A stretch of DNA of 64,000 bases, from NCBI RefSeq assembly GCF_017498525.1, contig NZ_CP071796.1, positions 1,054,001 through 1,118,000 of the forward strand. Direction: 5' to 3'. The stretch is from Ottowia testudinis. Lineage in GTDB: Bacteria; Pseudomonadota; Gammaproteobacteria; Burkholderiales; Burkholderiaceae_C. Under the pieces are notes generated by a model. That model saw nothing but the letters and a program-made list of their open reading frames with translations, was not told where the DNA came from and ran no database searches. The position numbers and the translations under genes were made by a program. Positions 17,433 through 25,281 of the stretch are shown one piece after another (within the stretch, counting starts at the first letter, position 1; every line of letters begins with the position of its first letter).

Positions 17433-18401
17433 TTAAGAAATCATCCCCGACTTGACCATGATGGCGCGCAGGCTGGCGAATTCGTTGTCGACGAATTTGG
17501 TGAACTCGTCGCCCGTCAGCAGCGCCGGCGTCCAGTCGTTTTTCTTCAGCGCCTCCTGCCACGACGCCGATTTGGTGGTGGCCACCAGCGCGTCGATCAA
17601 GCCCTTGCGCTGCGCCGGCGTGATGCCGGGGCCGCCGAACACGCCGCGCCAGTTGCCGATCTCGACGTTCAAACCTTGCTCCTTGAGCGTCGGCACGTCC
17701 TTGGCGCTGGGCAGGCGCTGGGCGCTGGTCACGGCAATCGGCTTCATCTTGGCCGTCGCGATGTATTCGGCGAACTCGCTCAGGCCGCTGCCGCCAATGG
17801 TGACGTTGCCGCCCAGAATGGCCGCCGTGGCCTCGCCGCCGCCGCGGAAGGCGACGTAGTTGATCTTGGCCGGGTCCACGCCGGCTTCGCGCGCGATCAT
17901 CGCGGCGGCAATGTGCTCGGTGGCGCCGCGCGAGCCGCCGCCCCACTTCACGCTGCCGGGGTCTTTCTTGAGCTGCGCGATCACATCGGCCATCGTCTTG
18001 TGCGGCGAATTGGCGGGCAGCACGAACACGTTGTATTCGGTCGTCAGGCGCGCCAGCGGCGTGGCCTGCATCAGGTTGAGCGGCGATTTGGACGTGATCA
18101 GCCCGCCCAGCATCACCGCGCCCATCACCATCATCTGGCCGCCGTCGCCCTTGGCGCCGGCCAGGAAGGGCGCCAGGCCCAGCGCCCCCGCCGCGCCGCC
18201 CTTGTTGTCGTAGGTGACGGTGGCGGCCTGCTTGGCGTCCAGCATGGCCTTGCCCAGGGCGCGGCCCGTGGTGTCCCAGCCGCCGCCGGGGTTGGCGGGG
18301 ATCAATATCTTCAGGTTGGCGCCGGCCTGCGCCCAGGCGGCGGGCAGGGCGCCCGTGGCGGCCAGCGCGGCCAGCGATTTGAGGAAGGCGTCACGGCGCA
18401 T
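17433..18401 (-). CDS. tctC: tripartite tricarboxylate transporter substrate-binding protein (TctC/Bug family)
   Basis: A 322-residue exported receptor. The signal peptide starts MRRDAFLKSLAALAATGAL and ends near AWAQA. The next segment, LKILIPANPGGGWDTTGRALG, is the hallmark of Bug/TctC proteins. Later conserved parts are GLAPFLAG, ITSKSPLNL, KWGGGSRGATEHIAAAMIA and NYVAFRGGGEATAAILGGNV. It binds a carboxylate in the periplasm and hands it to TctA/TctB; which carboxylate is unknown. The ATG at 18401 is preceded by AAGGAG on the coding strand; the open frame extends 16 codons further without a signal. Confidence 0.93.
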   Translation of the reverse strand: MRRDAFLKSLAALAATGALPAAWAQAGANLKILIPANPGGGWDTTGRALGKAMLDAKQAATVTYDNKGGAAGALGLAPFLAGAKGDGGQMMVMGAVMLGGLITSKSPLNLMQATPLARLTTEYNVFVLPANSPHKTMADVIAQLKKDPGSVKWGGGSRGATEHIAAAMIAREAGVDPAKINYVAFRGGGEATAAILGGNVTIGGSGLSEFAEYIATAKMKPIAVTSAQRLPSAKDVPTLKEQGLNVEIGNWRGVFGGPGITPAQRKGLIDALVATTKSASWQEALKKNDWTPALLTGDEFTKFVDNEFASLRAIMVKSGMIS

Positions 18402-18543
18402 GGGGTCAATCTCCTTGGGTGTCCATTCAAACCAGCATGATGAAGCCACCGGTCGTCATTTCAGGGGCTGCATGCCTAGGAAATACCCTTGGCGTGCGCC
18501 ATGGCCGGGCCGATGGATTGCGCAGCGCCGCAGCCCGGCCGGT

Positions 18544-19329
18544 TCAGGCAATCCGCCGCGCCACCGCCCGGTTGATCCAGCCCGGCGTGATGTCGCCCAG
18601 CCGGTACAGCACGGCCGCCTGCAGGCCCACCGTCCAGTGCACCTTGCGCCAGCCCGTGTAGTGGGCGGCTTTCCAGATCACGGCGGCCACGTCCTCGGGT
18701 GTCAGGCGCACGCCCAGGCGCCGAATGCTGCGCGCGTTCATGTCTTGCACCATGGCGGTGCGCACGAACAACGGCAGCAGGTCGAACACGCGGATGCCCT
18801 GCGGCTGCCATTCGATGTTGAGCGCCTCGGTCAGGCCGCGCACGAAGAACTTTGTGGCCGAATACCCCGCCAGCGAGGCCTGCCCGTACAGCGCCGCGCT
18901 GGAGGCCAGGTTGATCACGCGCGCGCCGGGCGTGGCGGCCAGGTAGCGGTGCGCGGCGTGGCAGCCGTTCAGCACGCCGCCCGCGTTGACGGCCAGCTGC
19001 GCCTGGTGGCGGGCCAAGGGGCTGGCCTCGAACGGGCCGCTGATCAGGATGCCGGCGTTGTTGACCAGCACGTCCAGCCGGCCGGTGCGCGCGTGAAAGG
19101 CGGCCAGGGCGGTGTCCCAGTCGGCGGGCTGGGTGACGTCGAGCGGCAGCGTCATCACGGCGTCGCCCAATTCCTGCGCCAGTGCGGCCAGGCCAGCGGC
19201 GTCCACATCGCCCGCGCCGACAAACCAGCCGCGCGCGGCGAACAGGCGCGCCGTGGCGCGGCCGATGCCGGCGGCGGCACCGGAGATGAACACGCAAGCG
19301 CGGAGATCGGAAGGGGTGGTTGGGGTCAT
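18544..19329 (-). CDS. short-chain dehydrogenase/reductase (SDR) family oxidoreductase
   Basis: A 261-residue classical SDR: cofactor loop GAAAGIGR (residues 17-24), NNAG (90-93), catalytic Ser in NLASSAALYG and YSATK with Tyr156 and Lys160. The Asp at 41 after the second strand (VGAGDVD) suggests a preference for NAD(H). The substrate is unknown; the C-terminal part (RLGDITPGWINR) resembles the acyl-chain or steroid-type SDR group that often precedes esterase and monooxygenase genes. The next gene on the same strand upstream is the monooxygenase-esterase fusion, about 300 bases away, so a joint pathway is possible but not shown. Confidence 0.9.
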   Translation of the reverse strand: MTPTTPSDLRACVFISGAAAGIGRATARLFAARGWFVGAGDVDAAGLAALAQELGDAVMTLPLDVTQPADWDTALAAFHARTGRLDVLVNNAGILISGPFEASPLARHQAQLAVNAGGVLNGCHAAHRYLAATPGARVINLASSAALYGQASLAGYSATKFFVRGLTEALNIEWQPQGIRVFDLLPLFVRTAMVQDMNARSIRRLGVRLTPEDVAAVIWKAAHYTGWRKVHWTVGLQAAVLYRLGDITPGWINRAVARRIA

Positions 19330-19384
19330 GTCAGTTCAAATGAAGGCGGCGGAACGCGCAGGACACGGAAGCATTCAAATTTAT

Positions 19385-19438
19385 GAGAAAACGGCCGGAA
19401 ACCTTTGTGTAGAAAGCGAGAGCAGCTATGGTTTTTGA
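19385..19438 (-). repeat. family 1 repeat, degenerate (copy 3)
   Basis: Read on the minus strand it contains CATAGCTGCTCTCGCTTTC and ends in GGCCGTTTTC. It lies immediately beside the family 2 inverted repeat at 19441-19545. Confidence 0.55.
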
Positions 19439-19440
19439 TT

Positions 19441-19545
19441 TTTTTGAACGCAAAGATCGCAAAGATGACGCAGAACTCGCAAAAAATTCATCAAGAAAAA
19501 CTTCTGCGGATTTTGCGAAACCTCTGCGCCCTTTGCGTTCAAAGG
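19441..19545. repeat. family 2 long inverted repeat (copy 1)
   Basis: The left arm starts TTTGAACGCAAAGATCGCAAAG and the right arm ends CTCTGCGCCCTTTGCGTTC, so the two can form a long imperfect hairpin. Family 2 is marked by repeated CGCAAAG units on the left and CTTTGCG units on the right. It is flanked on both sides by family 1 copies. Confidence 0.75.
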
Positions 19546-19557
19546 TATTCGATTCAG

Positions 19558-19616
19558 CATGAAAAACGGCTGTTTCCGGCACCCACCTTGCGCAAGCAGC
19601 TATGTTTTGAAGAGCG
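19558..19616 (-). repeat. family 1 repeat (copy 4)
   Basis: It contains TTGCGCAAGCAGCTATG on the plus strand, that is CATAGCTGCTTGCGCAA on the minus strand, with the GGCTGTTT/AAACGG end. Together with copy 3 it brackets the family 2 element. Confidence 0.6.
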
Positions 19617-19630
19617 TTCATGGGTTTCGC

Positions 19631-22081
19631 TCATGCATCCTCTGCATCAGTGCGCCCCGCCGCGTCGATCCAGCCGCGCGCCGTCTGCGCCAGCCGCTCC
19701 AGCGCGGCGCGGGCGCTGGCCAGGGGCAGCGCTTGCAGGTGGAACACGTGCCAGCGCTGGGCGTGCAGCTCCAGCGTGCAGGGCAGGCCGCAGCGCAGCG
19801 CCTGCTGGGCCAGCCGCGTGGCGTCGGACAGCAGCACCTCTTGCTCGCCCGCCTGAATGTGCAGCGGCGGCAGGCCGGCCAGGTCGGCGTGCAGCGGCTG
19901 GTGTTCGGCCGCGTCAGGCGGGCAGGCGTACCAGGCGCCGGCCTGGCGCAGCCAGTCGGGGCGGATCATGGGGTCGTCCAACGCATGGGTGGCCATGCTG
20001 GGGCCGCCCAGCGACAAATCCGTCAGCGGCGAAATCAGCAGCAGGCCGGCGGCTGGCGGCTCGCCCAGCGCTTTCAGCCGCAAGGCCAGCGCCAGCGCCA
20101 CACTGGCGCCGGCTGAATCGCCCGCCAGCACGATCTGGTGCGGCGCCAGCCCTTGCGCGCGCAGCGCCTGCCAGCAGGCCAGCGCGTCGTCCACGGCGGC
20201 GGGCCACGGGTGCTCGGGCGCCAGCCGGTAGTCGGGCACCCAGGTGACCAGGCCGCTGCCGCGCGCCAGACGGGTGCTGATGGCGCGGTGCGAATCGGGG
20301 CCGCCCAGGCAAAACGCGCCGCCGTGCAAATACAGCAGGGCACCGGGTGCGGCGTCGCCGGTGGGGCGCACCTCATCCACCGGCACGCCGCCCAGCGCGC
20401 CGCGCTGGTGCGTGACGCCGCCCGTGCCCGGCATCAAGGGCGTGAGCAGGCGCACCACGGCGCGCTGGCGGGCGGCACCCTGTGGCGGGCCGATGCGGGC
20501 GCGAAAGGCGTGGCGCAGAAACAGGCGCAGCGTGGCGGCGCTGGCCGCTTCCAGCGCACCGGGCGATGGCAGCACGCGCTCGCCCGGCACGCCGGCCAGG
20601 TCGGCGGGCAGCGGCTGCGTGAAGCGGTAGGCGCGCAGGCTCACCGTGCGCAGCAAGGCCCGGTAGCTGAGCGTGAAGCCGGGCCAGTTGACGGTGTTGC
20701 GCCCCTGCGCATCCAGGTACCAGCTTTGGCAGCCCTGCCAGGCGCTGCTGCCCAGGCGCTGGCGGATGCGGCGGTTGTAGCGCTGGTACGGCTCGGTGCG
20801 CACTTCGAGCGTGCTGGCGCCGGTTTCACGCAGCGCGTGCAGGCAGCGCATGACGTGGGCGATCTGGCTCTCCAGCATGTAGACGATGGAGTTGTGGCCC
20901 AGGTTGGTGTTGGGCCCGTAGAGCATGAACAGGTTGGGAAAGCCCGGCACCGTCAGGCCCAGGTAGGCCTGCGCGCCGTCGGCCCAGGCATCGTGCAGCA
21001 CGCGGCCTGCGCGGCCGACGATGTGCATGGGCGCCAGAAATTCGGTGGCGGCAAAGCCGGTGCCATGGATCAGCACGTCGGCGCGGTGCAGCGTGCCATC
21101 GGTGGTTTCCACGCCTTCGGGCACCACGCGGCGGATCGGCGTGGTGACCAGGTTCAACTGCGGCCGCGTCATCGCCGCCAGGTAATTGTTGGACAGCAGA
21201 ATGCGCTTGCAGCCGATGGGGTAGTCGGGCGTGAGCTGCGCGCGCAGGGCGGGGTCTGCCACCTCGCGGCGCAGAAAACGCCGAAACGGCGCCTCGGCCC
21301 CTAGCCGAAGCAGCCACGGCAGGCGTGTGAAGCCCAGCGCACGCAATTCGTGGCTGGCGTAGACGCCCAGGCGCTGGAGCTTCATGCGCCAGGGCTGGCG
21401 CGCAAAGCGCTCGCGCTCGGCGTCGGAATACGCGCGGTCAGTGCGCGGCAGCACGTAGGCGGCCGAGCGCTGAAACAGGTTCAGGCGCCCCACCTGATCG
21501 ACGATGGCCGGCACGAACTGGATCGCCGACGCGCCGGTGCCGATCACCGCCACCTGTTTGCCCGCCAGATCGACGCCGTGGTCCCATTGCGACGAGTGAA
21601 ACGCCGGCCCCTGAAAACGCTCCAGCCCCTCGATGGCCGGCAGCGCCGGGCGGCTGAGCTGGCCCACGGCGGTGATCAGCTGCCGCGCGCAAAGCGTGTC
21701 GCCGCCGGCGAGGCGCACGCGCCACAGCTGCGCCGCTTCGTCAAAACGCGCCTCGGCCACCTCGGCGCCAAAGCGGATGCGCGACAGCAGTCCGTACTTG
21801 TTGGCGCAGTGACGCAGGTAGGCGTGAATCTCGGGCTGCGTGGCAAAGGCGCGCGACCAGTGCGAGTTGGGCTCGAACGAGAACGAGTACAGGTGCGAGG
21901 GCACATCGCAGGCCGCGCCGGGGTAGTCGTTGTCGCGCCACACGCCGCCCACGTCGCCCGCTTTTTCCAGCAGCAGAAAGTCGTCGATGCCCGCGCGCCG
22001 CAGCGCAATCGCCATGCCCAGCCCGCCAAAGCCGGTGCCGATGATCAGGGCGGTGAGGGGCGTGGTGGTGTCGTGGGGCAT
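19631..22081 (-). CDS. fusion of a Baeyer-Villiger-type flavin monooxygenase and an alpha/beta hydrolase (esterase)
   Basis: An 816-residue two-domain protein. Residues 1-490 are a flavin monooxygenase: FAD loop GTGFGG (15-20), the Baeyer-Villiger fingerprint FQGPAFHSSQWD (156-167) and the NADP loop GTGAS (181-185). Residues about 540-816 are a hormone-sensitive-lipase-type hydrolase: YLHGGAF (584-590), GDSAG with Ser656, and WHVFHL near the end for the catalytic His. The inferred joint reaction is oxidation of a ketone to an ester by O2 and NADPH, followed by hydrolysis to acid and alcohol. The ATG at 22081 opens directly into the FAD strand; an upstream ATG at 22123 adds 14 residues. A Cys-free linker of about 50 residues joins the two. 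Confidence 0.9.
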   Translation of the reverse strand: MPHDTTTPLTALIIGTGFGGLGMAIALRRAGIDDFLLLEKAGDVGGVWRDNDYPGAACDVPSHLYSFSFEPNSHWSRAFATQPEIHAYLRHCANKYGLLSRIRFGAEVAEARFDEAAQLWRVRLAGGDTLCARQLITAVGQLSRPALPAIEGLERFQGPAFHSSQWDHGVDLAGKQVAVIGTGASAIQFVPAIVDQVGRLNLFQRSAAYVLPRTDRAYSDAERERFARQPWRMKLQRLGVYASHELRALGFTRLPWLLRLGAEAPFRRFLRREVADPALRAQLTPDYPIGCKRILLSNNYLAAMTRPQLNLVTTPIRRVVPEGVETTDGTLHRADVLIHGTGFAATEFLAPMHIVGRAGRVLHDAWADGAQAYLGLTVPGFPNLFMLYGPNTNLGHNSIVYMLESQIAHVMRCLHALRETGASTLEVRTEPYQRYNRRIRQRLGSSAWQGCQSWYLDAQGRNTVNWPGFTLSYRALLRTVSLRAYRFTQPLPADLAGVPGERVLPSPGALEAASAATLRLFLRHAFRARIGPPQGAARQRAVVRLLTPLMPGTGGVTHQRGALGGVPVDEVRPTGDAAPGALLYLHGGAFCLGGPDSHRAISTRLARGSGLVTWVPDYRLAPEHPWPAAVDDALACWQALRAQGLAPHQIVLAGDSAGASVALALALRLKALGEPPAAGLLLISPLTDLSLGGPSMATHALDDPMIRPDWLRQAGAWYACPPDAAEHQPLHADLAGLPPLHIQAGEQEVLLSDATRLAQQALRCGLPCTLELHAQRWHVFHLQALPLASARAALERLAQTARGWIDAAGRTDAEDA

Positions 22082-22185
22082 GGGTCTGAACAGAAGGGTG
22101 CAGCGGCGCACATCATCGCCCAAGCTGCCCCCATGGCACGCATGGCCCTGCGCCGCCCGGCGCGGGCGGGCAGAATTCGCCCACC

Positions 22186-22625
22186 ATGACGGACGCTTCC
22201 AACCAGCGGCAACGCATCGACAAATGGCTGTGGGCCGCGCGCTTTTACAAGACCCGCGCCCTGGCCGTGGAACACCTGAACCAGGGCCGCGTGCAGCTCA
22301 ACGGGTTGGATGCCAAACCCGCGCGCGAAGTCAAACCCGGCGACCAGGTGCGCCTGCGCCAGGGCCGTGACGAGCGCACCGTGGTCGCGTCAAGGCGCTC
22401 AGCCCGCAGCGCGGGCCGGCGCCGGTGGCGCAGCAGTTGTATGAAGAGACCCCCGAAAGCATCGCCGCGCGCGAGCAGACCGCCGCCGCGCGCCGCCTGG
22501 CGCCCGAGCCCGCCCACACCATCACGCAAGGCCGCCCCACCAAGCGCGACCGCCGCGCCATCGACGAGCAGCGCCAAGGCGGCTGGGGCGAGCGCTGGTC
22601 GGCGGCGCTGGACGACGGGGCATAG
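22186..22625 (+). pseudogene. hslR: ribosome-associated heat shock protein Hsp15 (HslR), frameshifted
   Basis: The first frame (22186 to about 22386) gives an S4 RNA-binding domain, RIDKWLWAARFYKTRALAVE and ending RQGRDERTVV, closely like E. coli HslR as I know it. The family continuation (VKALSPQRGPAPVAQQLYEE and the basic C-terminus ending at 22623) lies in a different frame from about 22389. The shift falls in GTGGTCGCGTCAAGG (22381-22395): one lost G (GCGGTC to GCGTC) or a net gain of two bases would explain it. HslR binds stalled 50S subunits carrying nascent chains. Either the gene is broken or this is a sequence error in a GC-rich stretch. Confidence 0.85.
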
Positions 22626-22627
22626 GC

Positions 22628-23497
22628 GTGGCGCACCTCGACGTGCCGAGCCTGTTGCCCTTGGCGGTGCGCGAACGGCTGGTCAAGGGCCGCCGGCTGA
22701 CCACGCCCTGCGGTGGTGGTGAGCTGGTCTGGCGCACCTGGGGCGAGCCCCGAGACGGCGCGCCGCCGCTGGTGCTGTTTCACGGCGGCAGCGGCAGCTG
22801 GACGCACTGGGTCAAGAACATCCTGCCGCTGCTCGATACCGGGCACGCCGTGTGGTCGGTGGATTTGCCGGGCTTTGGCGAGTCGGCCCCGCCGCCGGGC
22901 GGCAGCGATGCCGATGTGATGGTTGAGCCGCTGGCGGGCAGCATGGCCCGGTTGTTTGGCGGCCAGCCGGTCGATCTGGTCGGCTTCTCGTTCGGCGGCA
23001 TGACGGCCGGCCTGCTGCTGGCAGCGCACCCTGAAATGGCGCGGCGCCTGGTGCTGGTCGGCGCACCGGCGATGGGCGTGGTGCCGGGGCGGCAGTTCGA
23101 GCTCAAAGGCTGGCGCCACCTGAAAACACCGGGCGAGCAGGCCGAGATCCACCGCCACAACCTGGCCGCGCTGATGCTGCACGACCCGGATCAGATCGAC
23201 GGCCTGGCGCTGGAAGTGCATATCGCCAACGTGCAGCGCGACCGCCTGCCGCGCCGGCGGCTGGCGCACACCGACATCCTGGCGCGCAGTTTGGCCGCCG
23301 TGCGCTGCCCGGTGCACGCCATTTACGGCGCGCACGACGCCATTTACCGCCAGTACATCCATCAGTTGCAAGACGCCTACGCGGCGGCTGCGCCCGACTT
23401 TCGCGGCCTGCAGTTGATCGAAGGCGCCGGCCACTGGGTGCAGTTCGAGGCGCCCGAGGCTTTTGACGCCGCGCTGCTGCGGGCGTTGAACGTCTAA
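22628..23497 (+). CDS. alpha/beta fold hydrolase
   Basis: A 289-residue hydrolase. HGGSGSW (52-58) is the oxyanion loop, DLPGFGES (79-86) the strand-4 motif, and GFSFGG (119-124) holds nucleophile Ser121. Near the C-terminus, YGAHDAIY supplies the acid and GAGHWVQFE the catalytic His. This is the layout of the C-C hydrolase and haloperoxidase-like groups; the substrate cannot be read. It starts with GTG two bases after the hslR stop, so the two may be co-transcribed. The length is normal. Confidence 0.88.
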   Translation: MAHLDVPSLLPLAVRERLVKGRRLTTPCGGGELVWRTWGEPRDGAPPLVLFHGGSGSWTHWVKNILPLLDTGHAVWSVDLPGFGESAPPPGGSDADVMVEPLAGSMARLFGGQPVDLVGFSFGGMTAGLLLAAHPEMARRLVLVGAPAMGVVPGRQFELKGWRHLKTPGEQAEIHRHNLAALMLHDPDQIDGLALEVHIANVQRDRLPRRRLAHTDILARSLAAVRCPVHAIYGAHDAIYRQYIHQLQDAYAAAAPDFRGLQLIEGAGHWVQFEAPEAFDAALLRALNV

Positions 23498-23503
23498 TCG
23501 GCC

Positions 23504-23550
23504 GATTGCGCTTGTATATCAAGCGCAGGCAGCTACTTTTTTTGAAGCAA
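23504..23550 (-). repeat. family 1 repeat (copy 5)
   Basis: GATTGCGCTTGTATATCAAG then CGCAGGCAGCTAC and a run of seven T. GCGCTTG-TATAT-CAAGCGC is a perfect stem. It lies between the hydrolase and the DsbA-like gene. Confidence 0.8.
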
Positions 23551-23561
23551 AGGAGTCCACC

Positions 23562-24218
23562 ATGCCCACCCCGCTCAAGATCGACTTCGTGTCCGACATT
23601 GCCTGCCCCTGGTGCGCGGTCGGCCTGGCTTCGCTGCAAAAGGCGCTGGCCGACAGCGCCGACGTGGTGCAGGCCACGCTGCACTTTCAGCCCTTCGAAT
23701 TGAACCCCGACATGCCGCCCGGCGGCGAAGACGTCAACGAACATCTGGCGCGCAAGTACGGCGGCACGCCCGAGCAGTTCGAGCAGAACCGCGCTGCCAT
23801 CCGCGCGCACGGCGCGGCGGTGGGCTTTGCCTTCCACCCCGCCGGGCGCGGGCGCATCTACAACACCTTCAACGCGCACCGCCTGCTGCACTGGGCGGGG
23901 CTGCAGGGCGAAGGCCCGCAACTGGCCTTGAAGCGCGCGCTGCTCGACGCCTACCATGGCCGCGGCGAAGCGGTGGAGCAGCCCGAGGTGCTGCTGGCCG
24001 CCGTTGCGCAAGCCGGGCTGGACGTGGCACGCGCGCGGCAGATTCTGGCGGGTGGCGAGTTTGCTGCCGAGGTGCGGCAGGCGGAAGCGTTCTGGCGGCA
24101 AGCGGGCATCTCGTCGGTGCCCGCCGTCATCATCAACGGCCGCCACTTGATCAGCGGCGGCCAGCCGCCCGAGGTGTTCGAGCAAGCGCTGCGCCAACTT
24201 GCGGCGCCGGCCGCTTGA
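23562..24218 (+). CDS. DsbA family oxidoreductase (FrnE-like)
   Basis: A 218-residue thioredoxin-fold protein without a signal peptide, so probably cytoplasmic. The active site CPWC is at residues 15-18, after KIDFVSDIA. The helical insertion and the cis-Pro loop SSVPAVIING (about 184-193) match the FrnE/2-hydroxychromene-2-carboxylate isomerase-like branch of DsbA proteins. FrnE of Deinococcus is a disulfide isomerase linked to oxidative stress; the role here is inference. An AAGGAG site precedes the ATG at 23562, partly supplied by the tail of the preceding repeat. Confidence 0.9.
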   Translation: MPTPLKIDFVSDIACPWCAVGLASLQKALADSADVVQATLHFQPFELNPDMPPGGEDVNEHLARKYGGTPEQFEQNRAAIRAHGAAVGFAFHPAGRGRIYNTFNAHRLLHWAGLQGEGPQLALKRALLDAYHGRGEAVEQPEVLLAAVAQAGLDVARARQILAGGEFAAEVRQAEAFWRQAGISSVPAVIINGRHLISGGQPPEVFEQALRQLAAPAA

Positions 24219-24241
24219 TCTGGCGCAAACCCGGTGAATTC

Positions 24242-24299
24242 ATGAAAAAAAGGATGTATCGCCCGCCTGACCTGCGCCAGAAGCTTCTATTTCGATAGC
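24242..24299 (-). repeat. family 1 repeat, degenerate (copy 6)
   Basis: On the minus strand: ATAGAAGCTTCTGGCGCAGG, a short loop, then GGCGGGCGATACATCC and a T run. The arms are divergent but in the family order. Confidence 0.45.
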
Positions 24300-24384
24300 G
24301 ACCGGGTGGTTGCTTTAAGACCGCCTTCAGCTGCCCTGGGAATCATGAGCCCACCCGGCCCGGTATGCCGGCCAAGAGAAGTTC

Positions 24385-24792
24385 ATGACCGCATCCCCAT
24401 TCATCCACATCGCCGCCGGGCTGCTGGCGGCGTGCGCGCTGACCCCGGCCACCGCCCAGCCCACCAACGCCAGCGCGCAACTGCAGCGCTGGCAAGCGTC
24501 CGCTGGCGCACCCGCGGACGCGGCGCGCGGGCAAAAGCTGTTCAACACCAAGGCCGGCAATGACTTGAGCTGCGCCTCGTGCCACGGCGCCCCGCCCACC
24601 GGCCCCGCGCGCCACGCGAGCACCGGCAAGCCCATCGACACGCTGGCGCCCGCCTTCAACGCCGAACGCTTCACCGACACGGCCAAGGTCGACAAATGGT
24701 TTCGCCGCAACTGCAAGGACGTGTTTTCGCGCGAATGCAGCGCGGCCGAAAAGGCCGACGTGATGGCGTACCTGCTGAGCCTGAAAAAGTGA
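24385..24792 (+). CDS. DUF1924 c-type cytochrome
   Basis: A 135-residue exported protein with a signal peptide ending near ATAQP (residues 22-26) and one haem site CASCH at 63-67. A second Cys pair (NCKDVFSRECS, about 113-123) is characteristic of the DUF1924 group. It carries electrons in the periplasm, probably with the diheme cytochrome and cytochrome b encoded directly downstream. The gap to the next gene is 8 bases. The start was chosen for the signal peptide. Confidence 0.88.
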   Translation: MTASPFIHIAAGLLAACALTPATAQPTNASAQLQRWQASAGAPADAARGQKLFNTKAGNDLSCASCHGAPPTGPARHASTGKPIDTLAPAFNAERFTDTAKVDKWFRRNCKDVFSRECSAAEKADVMAYLLSLKK

Positions 24793-24800
24793 GGCGCGGC

Positions 24801-25268
24801 ATGCGAAGCCTTCATGTGCTGATCGCCGCCGCCGTGCTGTCGGGCGCCGCGCACGCCGACGGCAATGGGCGGCGCATGCCGGCTCAGGTGCCCAAGGCGT
24901 ACACCCAGGAGTGCGCAAGCTGCCACATGGCGTACCCGCCGGGTCTGCTGCCGGCCGCGTCGTGGCAACGCATGATGAACGGGCTGGACCAGCACTACGG
25001 CAGCGACGCCTCGCTCGACGCCACCACGGTGCGGGCCCTGTCCAGCTGGCTGCTGGCCAACGCCGGCACCTACAAGCGCGTGCGCGCCGAAAGCGCGCCG
25101 CCCGAAGACCGCATGACGAAGAGCCGCTGGTTCGCGCGCAAGCACGACGAGATTCCCGCCGCCACCTACCGGCGCGCGTCGATCAAGAGCGCCGCCAACT
25201 GCATGGCCTGCCATGCCGGCGCCGAGCGGGGTGACTTCGACGACGACAACGCCCGCATTCCAAAATGA
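24801..25268 (+). CDS. diheme cytochrome c
   Basis: A 155-residue exported cytochrome. After a signal peptide (LIAAAVLSGAAHA) come haem sites CASCH (38-42) and CMACH near residue 138, and the DHC-type segments AYPPGLLPAASWQRMMNGLDQHYG and RRASIKSAANC. These match the small diheme cytochromes found next to cytochrome b561-type genes, where they form a membrane redox chain. The ATG at 24801 follows the DUF1924 stop by 8 bases. Confidence 0.9.
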   Translation: MRSLHVLIAAAVLSGAAHADGNGRRMPAQVPKAYTQECASCHMAYPPGLLPAASWQRMMNGLDQHYGSDASLDATTVRALSSWLLANAGTYKRVRAESAPPEDRMTKSRWFARKHDEIPAATYRRASIKSAANCMACHAGAERGDFDDDNARIPK

Positions 25269-25281
25269 CTGGAGACGCCAC

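Noticed and set aside
19441-19545. CRISPR-like spaced repeats (CGCAAAG units)
   Set aside because: The units are short, unevenly spaced and form the arms of one inverted repeat; there are no uniform spacers and no cas genes.
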